This document shows, piece after piece, positions 18,752-27,701 of a stretch of DNA of 36,222 nt. The notes below the pieces were generated by a model, which searched no databases, was not told where the DNA came from, and was given only the letters and a program-made list of their open reading frames with translations. This DNA comes from an uncultured Thermodesulfobacterium sp. (lineage in GTDB: Bacteria; Desulfobacterota; Thermodesulfobacteria; Thermodesulfobacteriales; Thermodesulfobacteriaceae). Location: the NCBI GenBank assembly GCA_938091335.1, contig CALLJG010000015.1, positions 1-36,222 on the forward strand, read 5' to 3'. Position numbers and translations under genes: made by a program. Positions within the stretch are counted from its first letter, which is position 1; every line of letters begins with the position of its first letter.

Positions 18752-20014
18752 ATGAAAAGTTTTGGTAATGAACCAAAATGTTCTTTTTGTGGTAGGTCAC
18801 AAAGTGAAGTAAAAAAACTAATAGCAGGTTCTTCAGCATACATTTGTAATGAATGTGTGGAACTATGTAATGAAATTTTAGAAGAAGAACATGAAAGAGT
18901 TAATTTTTATGAAAAGGGATACGAAGAACTTCCTAAACCAGCTGAAATTAAATCCTATTTAGATCAATATGTGATTGGACAAGAAAGGGCAAAAAAAATT
19001 CTTTCTGTTGCGGTATATAATCATTATAAAAGAATAGATTATCAAAATACTCATAAAAAACACCTAAAAGACGTAGAACTTCAGAAAACCAATATTTTGT
19101 TAATAGGACCTACAGGATGTGGTAAAACCTTGATGGCTCAAACTTTAGCTAAATTTTTAAAAGTTCCCTTTACTATTGCAGATGCCACTCCGCTTACAGA
19201 AGCAGGATATGTGGGAGAAGATGTAGAAAATATTCTTCTTTATTTATTACAAGCTGCTAATTATGATTTGGAATTAGCTCAAAAAGGAATAGTTTATATT
19301 GATGAAATAGACAAAATTGCTAAAAAGGGGGAAGGACCCTCTATTACGAGAGATGTTTCAGGAGAAGGGGTTCAACAGGCACTTTTGAAAATTTTGGAAG
19401 GCACTATAGCTAATATTCCTCCGAAGGGAGGAAGAAAACATCCCCAGCAAGAATATATAAAAATGGATACTACCAATATCTTATTTATTTGTGGAGGTGC
19501 CTTTGTTGGACTTGAAGATATTATTAAAAGAAGATTGGGTAAAGGCTCCATAGGATTTAGAGCAGAGATTAAAAATATTAAAGATTTAACTTTAGGAGAA
19601 ATTTTATCCAAAGTTCAGCCTGAAGATCTAATAAAATACGGATTTATCCCAGAGTTTGTAGGTAGACTTCAAATAGTTGCTACTCTTGATGAACTTACAG
19701 TAGATGATCTTATAAAAATATTAGTGGAACCTAAGAACTCAATGATAAAACAATATCAAAAACTTTTTGAAATGGAAGGAGTAAGTTTAAAATTTACAGA
19801 AAGTGCCTTAAAGGTCATTGCTGAGGAAGCAGTAAAAAGAAAAACAGGAGCAAGAGGTTTAAGATCTATTATTGAAGATGTAATGATAGATGTGATGTTT
19901 GAGATTCCATCCTTGAAAGATGTAAAAGAATGTATAGTTACAGAAGATGTAATCTTGAAAAAAGAAAGACCGATCTTAATATTTAATAGAAAGAAAAAAG
20001 TAGAGGAGGGATAA
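18752..20014 (+). CDS. clpX: ATP-dependent Clp protease ATP-binding subunit ClpX
   Basis: ClpX unfolds tagged substrates and feeds them into ClpP. The N-terminal zinc-binding domain has C10, C13, C32 and C35. Walker A GPTGCGKT is at 119-126, the pore loop GYVGED at 152-157, Walker B IDEID at 183-187, and the sensor-2 motif GARGLR lies near the C-terminus. Length (420) is standard. AAGGTGGTG precedes the ATG, 12 bases after the clpP stop. Confidence 0.97.
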   Translation: MKSFGNEPKCSFCGRSQSEVKKLIAGSSAYICNECVELCNEILEEEHERVNFYEKGYEELPKPAEIKSYLDQYVIGQERAKKILSVAVYNHYKRIDYQNTHKKHLKDVELQKTNILLIGPTGCGKTLMAQTLAKFLKVPFTIADATPLTEAGYVGEDVENILLYLLQAANYDLELAQKGIVYIDEIDKIAKKGEGPSITRDVSGEGVQQALLKILEGTIANIPPKGGRKHPQQEYIKMDTTNILFICGGAFVGLEDIIKRRLGKGSIGFRAEIKNIKDLTLGEILSKVQPEDLIKYGFIPEFVGRLQIVATLDELTVDDLIKILVEPKNSMIKQYQKLFEMEGVSLKFTESALKVIAEEAVKRKTGARGLRSIIEDVMIDVMFEIPSLKDVKECIVTEDVILKKERPILIFNRKKKVEEG

Positions 20015-20024
20015 TAAAAAAATT

Positions 20025-22448
20025 ATGTTTAATGAAAACCTTAAAACTTTACCTTTATTACCTTTAAGAGAAATAGTAGTATTTCCATATACTGCAGTTC
20101 CTCTTTTTATTGGAAGAATGAAAAGTATTCTTGCTATTGAAAGTGCTTATAACAAAGATAAGCTTATTTTTCTTTCTGCCCAAAAGGATGCTAAATTAGA
20201 TAATCCTTCGGAAGAGGATATATATAAAGTTGGGACAATATGTAAAATAATTCAACTTTTAAGGCTTCCTGATGGTACATTAAAAATATTAGTAGAAGGA
20301 ATAAATAGAGGAAGAATAATTAGATTTTTGCCTAATCCAGATTATTTCTTAGTTGAAGTAGAATTAAAAACTGAAGTTATTGAGACAGATTTAGAAACAG
20401 TTGCACTTCTTAAACTTTGTAAGGATTCTTTGGAAGAGTATTCCCATTATAATAAAAAGTTAAATCCTGAAGTTATAAATAATATTTTAAGTATTGAGGA
20501 TCCTGCAGAATTTTCAGATAGATTAGCAGGTATCTTAAATCTTAAATTAGAACAAAAGCAAAAACTTTTAGAAAATATAAATGTAAGAAAACGTTTGGAA
20601 TCTTTACTTAATTATATTAGAGGAGAAATTGAAATTATAAAGACAGAAGCTCGTATTAGAGAAAGAGTTAAAAAGCAGATGGAAAAGACTCAAAGAGATT
20701 ATTATCTTCATGAACAGATGAAAGCTATTCAAAAAGAACTCGGAGAAAGAGAAGATGGAAGAAGTGATTTGGCAGAATTGGAAAAAAGAATTAAAAAGAA
20801 AAAACTTCCTAAAGAAGTTGCAGATATAGTAAGAAGAGAATTTAAAAAACTTTCTCTAATGTCTCCCATGTCTGCAGAAGCAACAGTAGTTAGAAATTAT
20901 ATTGACTGGCTTTTAAGTCTTCCTTGGTATGAAAAAACACAAGATAATATTAATATTGAAAGAGTAGAAGAACTACTTAATAAAAATCATTATGGATTAG
21001 AGAAACCTAAACAAAGAATAACTGAACATTTAGCAGTCCAAAAACTTACTAAATCTATAAAGGGACCCATTCTTTGTTTTGTAGGTCCTCCTGGAGTAGG
21101 TAAAACTTCATTAGCGAAGTCAATTGCTGAAGCCATTGGGAGAAGATTTGTGAGAATTTCTCTTGGAGGAATAAGGGATGAAGCTGAGATAAGAGGACAT
21201 AGAAGAACCTATGTTGGGGCTTTACCTGGTAAAATTATTCAAGGAATGAGAAGAGCAGGAACTATTAATCCAGTTTTTTGTTTAGACGAAGTAGATAAAA
21301 TAGGAATGGATTTCAGAGGAGATCCAGCAGCAGCTCTTTTAGAAGTTCTTGATCCAGAACAAAATCATTCTTTTCAAGACCATTATTTAGAAGTGGGATA
21401 TGATTTATCAAAAGTTCTTTTTATTACTACAGCTAATACTCTATATACTATTCCTCCTGCTTTACTTGATAGAATGGAGATTATAGAGCTTCCTGGATAT
21501 ACTGAAGAAGAAAAATTAGAAATTGCTAAAAACTATCTTCTTCCTAGACAGCTTCAAGCTCATGGGTTGGATCTCGAAAAGGTCCCATTAAGTGATAAAG
21601 TGATTCTTGAAATTATTAGAAAATATACTAGAGAAGCTGGTGTTAGAAATTTAGAAAGAGAATTAGCTACTATTTGTAGAAAAATAGCTAAAGAAGTAGC
21701 TAAAAATCCGGAAGAATTTAAGCCATTTAAGATTAGTATTTCTAAATTGGAAGAACTTTTAGGCATACCTAAATATAGATATGGAGTAGCAGAGGAACAA
21801 CCTCAAGTTGGTATTGCTACAGGTCTTGCATGGACCGAAACAGGAGGAGCTTTACTTCAAATAGAAGCAGTAATTATGCCTGGTAAAGGTAGTTTGCAGA
21901 TTACTGGAAAGCTGGGAGAAGTAATGCAAGAGTCTGTTCAAGCTGCTATGAGTTATGTAAGATCAAGGGCTCTACAATTAGGATTACCCTTTGATTTTTA
22001 TAGAAAAATAGATATTCATGTTCATGTACCTGAAGGTGCCATTCCCAAAGATGGTCCTAGTGCAGGAATAACTATTGTAACTGCTATTATTTCTGCCTTA
22101 ATGAAAATTCCAGTTAAAAATACAGTTGCTATGACAGGTGAAATAACTTTAAGAGGAAGAGTTCTTCCTATAGGTGGATTAAAAGAAAAATTACTTGCAG
22201 CTATAAGAGGAGGTATAAAGACTGTAATTATTCCTAAAGAAAACGAAAAAGAATTGAAAGAGATAAATCCTAAGATACTTAAAGATCTTGAAATTATATT
22301 AGTAGATAATATGGATGAAGTTTTGAAAATAGCCCTTCTTCTTGAAGATCCTTCTAAACTTTTTAAAGAAGCTCCATCTCTTGATATATGGGAGCTTACA
22401 GAACTTCAAGAAAAAATGAAAGATCAATCAGTTACTTTAGAACACTAA
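20025..22448 (+). CDS. lon: ATP-dependent protease La (Lon)
   Basis: Lon is the AAA+ protease that degrades damaged and regulatory proteins. The 807-residue protein has the N-terminal substrate-binding domain (about 10-200), a coiled region (about 200-250), Walker A GPPGVGKT at 354-361, Walker B ending in DEVD at about 421-424, and the Ser-Lys dyad Ser679 (GPSAG) and Lys722 (GGLKEK). It follows clpX by 10 bases. Its stop lies only 3 bases from the stop of rho on the other strand. Confidence 0.97.
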   Translation: MFNENLKTLPLLPLREIVVFPYTAVPLFIGRMKSILAIESAYNKDKLIFLSAQKDAKLDNPSEEDIYKVGTICKIIQLLRLPDGTLKILVEGINRGRIIRFLPNPDYFLVEVELKTEVIETDLETVALLKLCKDSLEEYSHYNKKLNPEVINNILSIEDPAEFSDRLAGILNLKLEQKQKLLENINVRKRLESLLNYIRGEIEIIKTEARIRERVKKQMEKTQRDYYLHEQMKAIQKELGEREDGRSDLAELEKRIKKKKLPKEVADIVRREFKKLSLMSPMSAEATVVRNYIDWLLSLPWYEKTQDNINIERVEELLNKNHYGLEKPKQRITEHLAVQKLTKSIKGPILCFVGPPGVGKTSLAKSIAEAIGRRFVRISLGGIRDEAEIRGHRRTYVGALPGKIIQGMRRAGTINPVFCLDEVDKIGMDFRGDPAAALLEVLDPEQNHSFQDHYLEVGYDLSKVLFITTANTLYTIPPALLDRMEIIELPGYTEEEKLEIAKNYLLPRQLQAHGLDLEKVPLSDKVILEIIRKYTREAGVRNLERELATICRKIAKEVAKNPEEFKPFKISISKLEELLGIPKYRYGVAEEQPQVGIATGLAWTETGGALLQIEAVIMPGKGSLQITGKLGEVMQESVQAAMSYVRSRALQLGLPFDFYRKIDIHVHVPEGAIPKDGPSAGITIVTAIISALMKIPVKNTVAMTGEITLRGRVLPIGGLKEKLLAAIRGGIKTVIIPKENEKELKEINPKILKDLEIILVDNMDEVLKIALLLEDPSKLFKEAPSLDIWELTELQEKMKDQSVTLEH

Positions 22449-22451
22449 AAT

Positions 22452-23792
22452 TTATTGGTTCATTTTACTCAGAAATTCTTTATTACTTTTTGTATCTTTC
22501 ATTTTTTCAATTAAAAATTCCATACATTCTACAGGACTTAAAGGAGAAAGAACTTTCCTTAATAACCAAACTTTATGAAGTATACTTTCTGGTAAAAGCA
22601 ACTCTTCTTTTCTTGTTCCGCTAATATGAATATCTATAGCAGGCCATATTCTTCTATCAGCAAGTCTTCTATCTAATACTATTTCTAAATTACCTGTTCC
22701 TTTAAATTCTTCAAAAATTACTTCATCCATTCTACTTCCAGTATCAATAAGGCAAGTAGCAATAATGGTAAGACTTCCTCCCTCTTCTATATTTCTTGCT
22801 GCACCAAAAAATCTTTTTGGTTTATGGAGGGCATTGGCATCAATTCCTCCTGAAAGTAGCTTCCCACTTGGAGGAACTACTGCATTATATGCTCTAGTAA
22901 GACGGGTTAAACTGTCAAGAAGAATAACTACATCATATTTACATTCTACCAATCTTTTAGCTTTTTCAATAACAATTTCAGCTACTTGAGTATGTTTTTG
23001 AGGAGGTTCATCAAAAGTAGAACTTATAATCTCAGCTCTTGGTACAGTTCTTTGCATTTCTGTAACTTCTTCAGGTCTTTCATCTATTAAAAGAATAATA
23101 AGATGAACTTCTGGATAATTATGGACTATTCCATTAGCAATATTTTGTAGAAGAACAGTTTTCCCTGTTCTTGGAGGAGCAACTATTAAACCTCTTTGGC
23201 CTTTTCCTATTGGAACAAATAAATCAATAATTCTAGTAGAATAATTTTCTGGGTGCGTTTCTAATCTTAACCATTTGTTAGGATGAATAGGAATTAAATG
23301 ATCAAAAGAGGTTCTTGTTTTTACTATTTCTGGAGGATAATAGTTTACTTTTTCAATTTTAGCCAAAGCAAAATATTTTTCTCCTTCTTTAGGTTGACGA
23401 ATATATCCTAAAATAGTATCTCCTGTTTTTAATCCAAATTTTCTTATTTGGGGAGGAGAAACATATATATCCTCTGAACTTGGAAGATAGTTATAATCAT
23501 TAAATCTTAAAAATCCAAATCCTTCAGGTAAAACCTCTAAAACTCCTTCTACGATAACTTCAACTTCTTTATTGAGAAGATTACTTATAATTTGATAAAT
23601 TACTTCAGATTTTTTATAGTAATTATAAATATTTTCTATACCTAACTTTTCTCCTAAAGTATAAAGCTCAGAGAGAGTTTTTTTTCTAAGTTCAGAAAGA
23701 TAAACAGGAGAGATAATTTCTTCTGGCAAAGCTTCTAAAGAAACTTCTTTCCAATTTTCAGAAACTAATTTTCCATTGGTTGTTTGGTCCAT
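22452..23792 (-). CDS. rho: Transcription termination factor Rho
   Basis: Rho is the hexameric RNA helicase that ends transcription on untranslated RNA. The N-terminal helical part (about 30-75) is followed by the RNA-binding cold-shock fold with GFGFLRF and [12 protein letters not shown] at about 91-114. Walker A APPRTGKT is at 205-212, and the [12 protein letters not shown] and [12 protein letters not shown] stretches are diagnostic. Length is 446. AAAAGGAG (23799-23806 on this strand) precedes the ATG. The tRNA-Asn gene lies 97 bases upstream on the same strand. Confidence 0.97.
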   Translation of the reverse strand: MDQTTNGKLVSENWKEVSLEALPEEIISPVYLSELRKKTLSELYTLGEKLGIENIYNYYKKSEVIYQIISNLLNKEVEVIVEGVLEVLPEGFGFLRFNDYNYLPSSEDIYVSPPQIRKFGLKTGDTILGYIRQPKEGEKYFALAKIEKVNYYPPEIVKTRTSFDHLIPIHPNKWLRLETHPENYSTRIIDLFVPIGKGQRGLIVAPPRTGKTVLLQNIANGIVHNYPEVHLIILLIDERPEEVTEMQRTVPRAEIISSTFDEPPQKHTQVAEIVIEKAKRLVECKYDVVILLDSLTRLTRAYNAVVPPSGKLLSGGIDANALHKPKRFFGAARNIEEGGSLTIIATCLIDTGSRMDEVIFEEFKGTGNLEIVLDRRLADRRIWPAIDIHISGTRKEELLLPESILHKVWLLRKVLSPLSPVECMEFLIEKMKDTKSNKEFLSKMNQ

Positions 23793-23811
23793 AGGCTGCT
23801 CCTTTTTAAAT

Positions 23812-23841
23812 TTTATAGATAAGATAATTATATTTAATCAA
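23812..23841 (-). promoter_or_regulatory. Possible sigma70-type promoter for rho
   Basis: Read on the minus strand, TTGATT (23836-23841) and TATAAA (23812-23817) are separated by 18 bases and lie about 20 bases before the rho start codon. The fit is fair but the region is very AT-rich, so such matches are expected by chance. Rho may also be read from the tRNA promoter upstream. Confidence 0.3.
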
Positions 23842-23889
23842 GATTTCTTACCCGGAATTATAAGATCTTAAATTATATAAGAGTAAAAG

Positions 23890-23962
23890 CTCCCCGGGCA
23901 GGACTCGAACCTGCAGCCTATGGGTTAACAGCCCACCGCTCTGCCAATTGAGCTACCGGGGA
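23890..23962 (-). tRNA. tRNA-Asn (anticodon GTT)
   Basis: The 73-base sequence on the minus strand folds as a complete cloverleaf. The acceptor stem TCCCCGG pairs with CCGGGGA. The D arm is GCTC/GAGC. The anticodon stem GTGGG/CCCAT encloses the loop CTGTTAA with anticodon GTT, and the T arm is GCAGG-TTCGAGT-CCTGC. The discriminator base is G, as expected for tRNA-Asn. The 3' CCA is not encoded, so it must be added by a nucleotidyltransferase. It is transcribed toward rho. Confidence 0.96.
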
Positions 23963-23980
23963 TTTTTTTCATTTAACTAC

Positions 23981-24000
23981 TTTAATTATCGATAATTAAA
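23981..24000. promoter_or_regulatory. 20-bp perfect palindrome over the tRNA-Asn start region
   Basis: TTTAATTATC followed by GATAATTAAA is a perfect inverted repeat with no central spacer. It touches the -10 box of the tRNA-Asn promoter and would cover its start site. It could be an operator for a dimeric regulator, or form a small hairpin in the tRNA leader. The pairing is seen; the role is inference. Confidence 0.5.
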
Positions 24001-24027
24001 TGATAAAATTAAATCTCTTTTTGTCAA
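24000..24027 (-). promoter_or_regulatory. Sigma70-type promoter for tRNA-Asn
   Basis: On the minus strand a perfect -35 box TTGACA (24022-24027) is followed 16 bases later by TATCAT (24000-24005). The start site would fall near 23993, about 30 bases before the mature tRNA 5' end. The consensus -35 box and the position before a stable RNA gene make this a fairly good call. Confidence 0.6.
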
Positions 24028-24050
24028 GAGCTTTAGAAAATATAAAAAGT

Positions 24051-24078
24051 TTGCAAGAGTTAAAAGTTGTGATATAAA
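24051..24078 (+). promoter_or_regulatory. Possible promoter for the hypothetical gene and apgM
   Basis: TTGCAA (24051-24056) and TATAAA (24073-24078) are spaced by 16 bases on the plus strand. A start near 24085 would give a 70-base leader before the ATG at 24155. It diverges from the tRNA-Asn promoter about 25 bases away. AT-richness lowers the certainty. Confidence 0.45.
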
Positions 24079-24154
24079 AAAAGTAAAGATTTAAAATATG
24101 GCTTATAGATGGTTCCCACCATCTAAGAAAAATAAACCTCTTTGGGAGGGAAAA

Positions 24155-24586
24155 ATGGTTGAAAAAATAGAGTTGGAAAATGGTCTTATTTTAGAAATTT
24201 GGAATTATTCACGTAAGCTTGCAGGAGATCGCTGGTTAGTAGGTTTTCTTGCACAAATAGGTATAACTCCCTCAGAAAAAGATTTCTCAAATTCTGAATA
24301 TTATAATAAATTTTTAGAAAAAACTGATGGTAAAGTATATTATCGTTACAGAAAAGAAAGACATTTTGTTCCAGAAGATGCTGTATCAACTATTTTTTCA
24401 AATATAAAAGAAAATTTTTTAAGAGCTGCGCTTCCATATTTGTCTCATCCAGATTTTAAAGAAAAACTTCTTAAAAACGAACTGAAACAGTTTGAAAAAC
24501 AAATGGATTGGGAAGAAGAAATTAGAAAAAAAGATGAAGAAATAGAAAAACTTGAAAAAATCTGGAAAGATAAAAAAATTTTTTAG
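24155..24586 (+). CDS. Conserved-looking hypothetical protein
   Basis: I do not recognise this gene with certainty. The start is taken at ATG 24155 because GGGAGGG lies just upstream; an in-frame ATG at 24098 would add 19 residues. The 143-residue soluble protein has a mixed N-terminal part with LENGLILEIW, AGDRWLVGFLAQIGI and a basic YYRYRKERHFVPE stretch. It ends in a charged helical tail (about residues 105-143, Lys/Glu-rich) that could form a coiled coil. The first part resembles small uncharacterised proteins of anaerobic deltaproteobacteria-like lineages, from memory. It ends 9 bases before apgM and is probably cotranscribed with it. Confidence 0.7.
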   Translation: MVEKIELENGLILEIWNYSRKLAGDRWLVGFLAQIGITPSEKDFSNSEYYNKFLEKTDGKVYYRYRKERHFVPEDAVSTIFSNIKENFLRAALPYLSHPDFKEKLLKNELKQFEKQMDWEEEIRKKDEEIEKLEKIWKDKKIF

Positions 24587-24595
24587 ATAGATTTT

Positions 24596-25819
24596 ATGGA
24601 GATTTTAAAAACTCTTATAAAAAAAAGTGATACCAAAATTGTCCTTATTGTTCTTGATGGAGTAGGAGATTTACCTTTAAAGAATGGAAAAACACCTTTA
24701 GAATATGCCAATACTCCCAATTTAAATAATTTAGCTAAAAAATCAGCCCTTGGACTTCACATTCCTGTTGACTTGGGAATTACTCCTGGAAGTGGCCCTG
24801 CGCATCTTGGAATATTTGGATATGAACCTTTAAAAATTAATATAGGAAGAGGAGTTTTAGAAGCTTTGGGATTAGGTTTGGAATTAAGGGAAACTGATGT
24901 AGCTGTAAGAGGAAATTTTGCTACTATTAAATATGAAAAGGGAATACCAATAGTAATAGATAGAAGGGCAGGAAGAATTTCTACTGAAGAAAATAAAAGA
25001 CTTATAAAATATCTTTCTCAAAACTTTTCCTCCATAGAAGATGCTCAAATAATTTTAAGATCAGGAATGGAACATAGATTTGTGGTAATTTTTAGATTTC
25101 CTTACCAAATTTCTTATGAGGTAGAAACTATTAATGATACAGACCCACAAGCAGTAGGTAAACCTCCTCTTAAACCTTATGGAAAGGGGAAGATGGCTGA
25201 GAAAGTAGCAAAAATTGCTGAAATCTTTTGTGAAAAAGTTGCAGAACTTTTAAAAAATGAATCCAAAGCCAATTATGCCCTATTAAGAGGTTTTTCCGTA
25301 AAACCTAAGCTTGAAACCTTTGAAGAAAAATTTGGATTAAAAGCCTGTTGCATAGCTACCTATCCTATGTATAAAGGACTTGCAAGTCTTGTAGGAATGA
25401 AGCTAATAGAGTTTGAAGGAATGAATATAAAAGATGAAATAGAAACTTTGAAATTTCAATGGAATAATTTTGATTTTTTCTTTGTTCATATAAAAAAAAC
25501 AGATTCAGCAGGAGAGGACGGAAATTTTGAAATGAAAGTAAAAATTATAGAGGAATTTGATATGCTTTTGCCAGAGATTTTATCTCTTAATCCTTCAGTA
25601 CTTTGTATTACAGGAGATCATTCAACTCCCTGTATATTAAAATCTCATTCCTGGCATCCTGTGCCAGTATTAATCAATTCTTCTTATGTTTTAGGAAACA
25701 CCTCAGAAAGATTTACCGAAAGAGAAGCCTTAAAAGGAGAATTGGGAATTTTTTACGCATATAAACTTATGCCTCTTCTCTTGGCTCATGCACAAAGATT
25801 AAAAAAATATGGAGCTTAA
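24596..25819 (+). CDS. apgM: 2,3-bisphosphoglycerate-independent phosphoglycerate mutase, archaeal type
   Basis: This enzyme interconverts 3- and 2-phosphoglycerate in glycolysis/gluconeogenesis. It belongs to the alkaline-phosphatase superfamily ApgM branch common in archaea and some thermophilic bacteria. Metal ligands and the nucleophile are visible: Asp21 in LDGVGD, Ser66 in TPGSGPAHLG, and the C-terminal GDHSTPC and HSWHPVPV segments. Length (407) is normal for ApgM and shorter than the bacterial GpmI (about 510). Nothing in the window offers another mutase. Confidence 0.92.
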   Translation: MEILKTLIKKSDTKIVLIVLDGVGDLPLKNGKTPLEYANTPNLNNLAKKSALGLHIPVDLGITPGSGPAHLGIFGYEPLKINIGRGVLEALGLGLELRETDVAVRGNFATIKYEKGIPIVIDRRAGRISTEENKRLIKYLSQNFSSIEDAQIILRSGMEHRFVVIFRFPYQISYEVETINDTDPQAVGKPPLKPYGKGKMAEKVAKIAEIFCEKVAELLKNESKANYALLRGFSVKPKLETFEEKFGLKACCIATYPMYKGLASLVGMKLIEFEGMNIKDEIETLKFQWNNFDFFFVHIKKTDSAGEDGNFEMKVKIIEEFDMLLPEILSLNPSVLCITGDHSTPCILKSHSWHPVPVLINSSYVLGNTSERFTEREALKGELGIFYAYKLMPLLLAHAQRLKKYGA

Positions 25820-25822
25820 TAC

Positions 25823-25850
25823 TTGACAAAAATTTAAGATGAATTAGTAT
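25823..25850 (+). promoter_or_regulatory. Promoter of the exbB-exbD-tonB operon
   Basis: A perfect -35 box TTGACA (25823-25828) and TAGTAT (25845-25850) are spaced by 16 bases, directly after the apgM stop codon. The start would be near 25857, leaving a leader of only about 18 bases with no clear Shine-Dalgarno. No clear Fur-type inverted repeat was recognised, although such operons are often iron-regulated. Confidence 0.6.
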
Positions 25851-25874
25851 CACATTTTATAAAAAATTGACACT

Positions 25875-26309
25875 ATGGAATATTTAAAATTTATAATTGA
25901 TTACGGAATTATAGGTTTTTTGATTTTTTTGAGCATTATTTCAATTGCTATAGTGATAGAAAGAATTAAATATTATAAAAAAGTGGATCTTCAAAAATAT
26001 TCTAATGTAAAAGAGCTTGAAGCAGATTTAACAAAAGGATTGTATCTCATTGCTACTATAGGTTCAAATGCTCCTTATATAGGGCTTTTGGGTACAGTTC
26101 TTGGAATAATGTTTACTTTTTATATGATAGGGCAAGAAGGAATGGTTGATAGTAAAAAAATTATGGTAGGACTTGCATTAGCCTTAAAAGCAACTGCAGT
26201 GGGTCTTTTAGTTGCAATACCTTCTATTACATTTTATAACTATCTTTTAAGAAAGGTTAAAGAAAAAATTATACTTTGGGAGATAGAAAATGGAAGAAAA
26301 AGAGTTTGA
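25875..26309 (+). CDS. exbB: ExbB/TolQ-type proton channel, short form
   Basis: ExbB with ExbD uses proton motive force to energise TonB. The 144-residue protein is far shorter than E. coli ExbB (244). It keeps the hydrophobic segment at about 8-28, the conserved APYIGLLGTVLGIMFTFYM at about 63-81, and a third segment (KATAVGLLVAIPSITFYNYL) near 105-124. This matches the compact ExbB variants of some epsilonproteobacteria and thermophiles. It overlaps exbD by 20 bases. Confidence 0.88.
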   Translation: MEYLKFIIDYGIIGFLIFLSIISIAIVIERIKYYKKVDLQKYSNVKELEADLTKGLYLIATIGSNAPYIGLLGTVLGIMFTFYMIGQEGMVDSKKIMVGLALALKATAVGLLVAIPSITFYNYLLRKVKEKIILWEIENGRKRV

Positions 26310-26670
26310 TTATATAAATGTAATTCCTTTAGTTGATATAATGCTTGTTTTATTAACTATTGTTCTTATAACTGCCACCTTTATTGTAGAAGGAACTATC
26401 CCTATTAAACTTCCTACCTCAATTTATGGAGATACTAAAAATATAAAGGGTATCCAAATAACTATAAATAAAAATGAAGAAATATTTTTTGAAGGTAGAA
26501 AAGTGGATTTAAATATATTAGACCAAATAGTTAAAAATATAAATAAAGATTCTCAAATCTCTATTTTTGCAGATAAATCCTCCAAAGTTCAAAGTTTAGT
26601 ATCAGTGCTTGATATCTTAAAAAAGAATGAATTTAAAAAAGTTTTTATAAAAACAGAGTTAATAAAATGA
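26290..26670 (+). CDS. exbD: ExbD/TolR-type biopolymer transport protein
   Basis: ExbD is the single-span partner of ExbB. The 126-residue product has a short cytoplasmic N-terminus, one membrane helix (about 11-33) with the essential Asp16 in NVIPLVDIMLVLL, and a periplasmic domain of about 90 residues. Length is typical. The start lies inside exbB and the stop overlaps tonB by 4 bases (ATGA), so the three genes are translationally coupled. Confidence 0.9.
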   Translation: MEEKEFDYINVIPLVDIMLVLLTIVLITATFIVEGTIPIKLPTSIYGDTKNIKGIQITINKNEEIFFEGRKVDLNILDQIVKNINKDSQISIFADKSSKVQSLVSVLDILKKNEFKKVFIKTELIK

Positions 26671-27431
26671 TTAAATTAAAAGAATTTTTTGTATCTTTTT
26701 TTGTTCATTTATTTTGTTTTTTATTTTTAATTTTTGTATTTAGATCTGGTAAGGAAACCTCAGCTAAATATATAGAAATAGATTTATCTTTAAGTAATAT
26801 TTCCTCAGATTTTTCTCAGCTTAAAGAATTGGGTTTTAAAGCTGAAACAAAACAATCCTTTATAAAAAAAGGAATAGAAAATTTAGAATTTAAAGAAAAA
26901 AAGATTGTTATAGAGGAAAAAAAGAAATTTGTAGATAATGAGTTAAATGAAGATTCAGATAATTTGAATAATAAGTTTTATAACAAGGATTTAGGTAAAG
27001 AACTAGCCAAAAATGAAGGTACAATTGGAGAAGAAAAAGGAACTTATATTAGGAATGAAGAAAGTAAAGGGGGAGAGAATAAAGGATTTGTTATGGTAAA
27101 AGGGAATAAAGGTATAGATGTAAAAGAAGGCTTTTCAGAAAAAATAGAAGAAAAATTTTTGGTAGAAAAACTTTCTATTATTTCTCAAATTGTTCAAAAA
27201 AATATTAACTATCCCTATATTGCAAGAAAAATGGGTTGGGAAGGTAAAGTGATAATTTCTTTTATTTTAACTAAAGAAGGAAAAATCAATGATTTATGGA
27301 TAGAAAAATCATCTGGATATGAAATATTAGATAAAAATGCTTTAGAAACTATTCAAAAAGTCTCAAAGTATTTTCCTATTCCCCCTCTTAATGTTAGAGT
27401 CAAACTTCCTATTTTATATATACTTGAATGA
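26667..27431 (+). CDS. tonB: TonB family protein
   Basis: TonB transmits energy from ExbBD to outer-membrane receptors. The N-terminal anchor (about residues 5-26) has Ser10 and His14 spaced as in E. coli TonB. A Lys/Glu/Gly-rich periplasmic linker (about 30-170) replaces the usual proline-rich one. The C-terminal TonB domain (about 175-254) has YPYIARKMGWEGKVIISFIL and SSGYEILDKNALETI. No outer-membrane receptor gene is in the window. Presence of this operon implies a Gram-negative envelope. Confidence 0.9.
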   Translation: MIKLKEFFVSFFVHLFCFLFLIFVFRSGKETSAKYIEIDLSLSNISSDFSQLKELGFKAETKQSFIKKGIENLEFKEKKIVIEEKKKFVDNELNEDSDNLNNKFYNKDLGKELAKNEGTIGEEKGTYIRNEESKGGENKGFVMVKGNKGIDVKEGFSEKIEEKFLVEKLSIISQIVQKNINYPYIARKMGWEGKVIISFILTKEGKINDLWIEKSSGYEILDKNALETIQKVSKYFPIPPLNVRVKLPILYILE

Positions 27432-27509
27432 AATACTTCTTTGGTTACTTTTCATATTATTCCTGTTTGCAAAATTTATCTTGAGTTTACTCAAAGCACA
27501 CTTTATCCT

Positions 27510-27542
27510 GCTCTCTTCTATCCATATTTAGAGAGCTTTTTT
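27510..27542 (+). terminator. Intrinsic terminator after tonB
   Basis: GCTCTCT (27510-27516) pairs perfectly with AGAGAGC (27530-27536) across a 13-base loop and is followed by six T. It lies about 80 bases after the tonB stop. The stem is short but is the most GC-rich inverted repeat nearby. Confidence 0.6.
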
Positions 27543-27664
27543 ACAATGTAAAAGATGAAAAAAAGAACTTTTTTTTGCAGAAAAAAAGAGTAAATTAATA
27601 AAAAAAGGTCTTTGAAAAATTAAACTTTTTTCCTTAATTATTAAGAGTTTTAAAGAATTTTGCT

Positions 27665-27701
27665 GTTTCAGACCAACTTCCATTAAAACAAGAATTGAAA
27701 T
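27665..27701 (+). repeat. Solo CRISPR-type repeat, copy A
   Basis: This 37-base unit begins GTTTCAGACC and ends AGAATTGAAAT. It matches copies B and C at 35 of 37 positions; both differences are in the last 10 bases. The GTTTC start and ATTGAAA(C) end are typical of type I/III CRISPR repeats. No second repeat is found at spacer distance on either side. The fprA homology begins within its last bases, so the differences could be native fprA sequence or 3' decay as in terminal repeats. The flank TTTGCT before it is shared with copy B. Confidence 0.75.

Noticed and set aside
27550-27580. A second terminator formed by A and T runs near 27560
   Set aside because: The pairing is only A with T, which is expected by chance in this composition.
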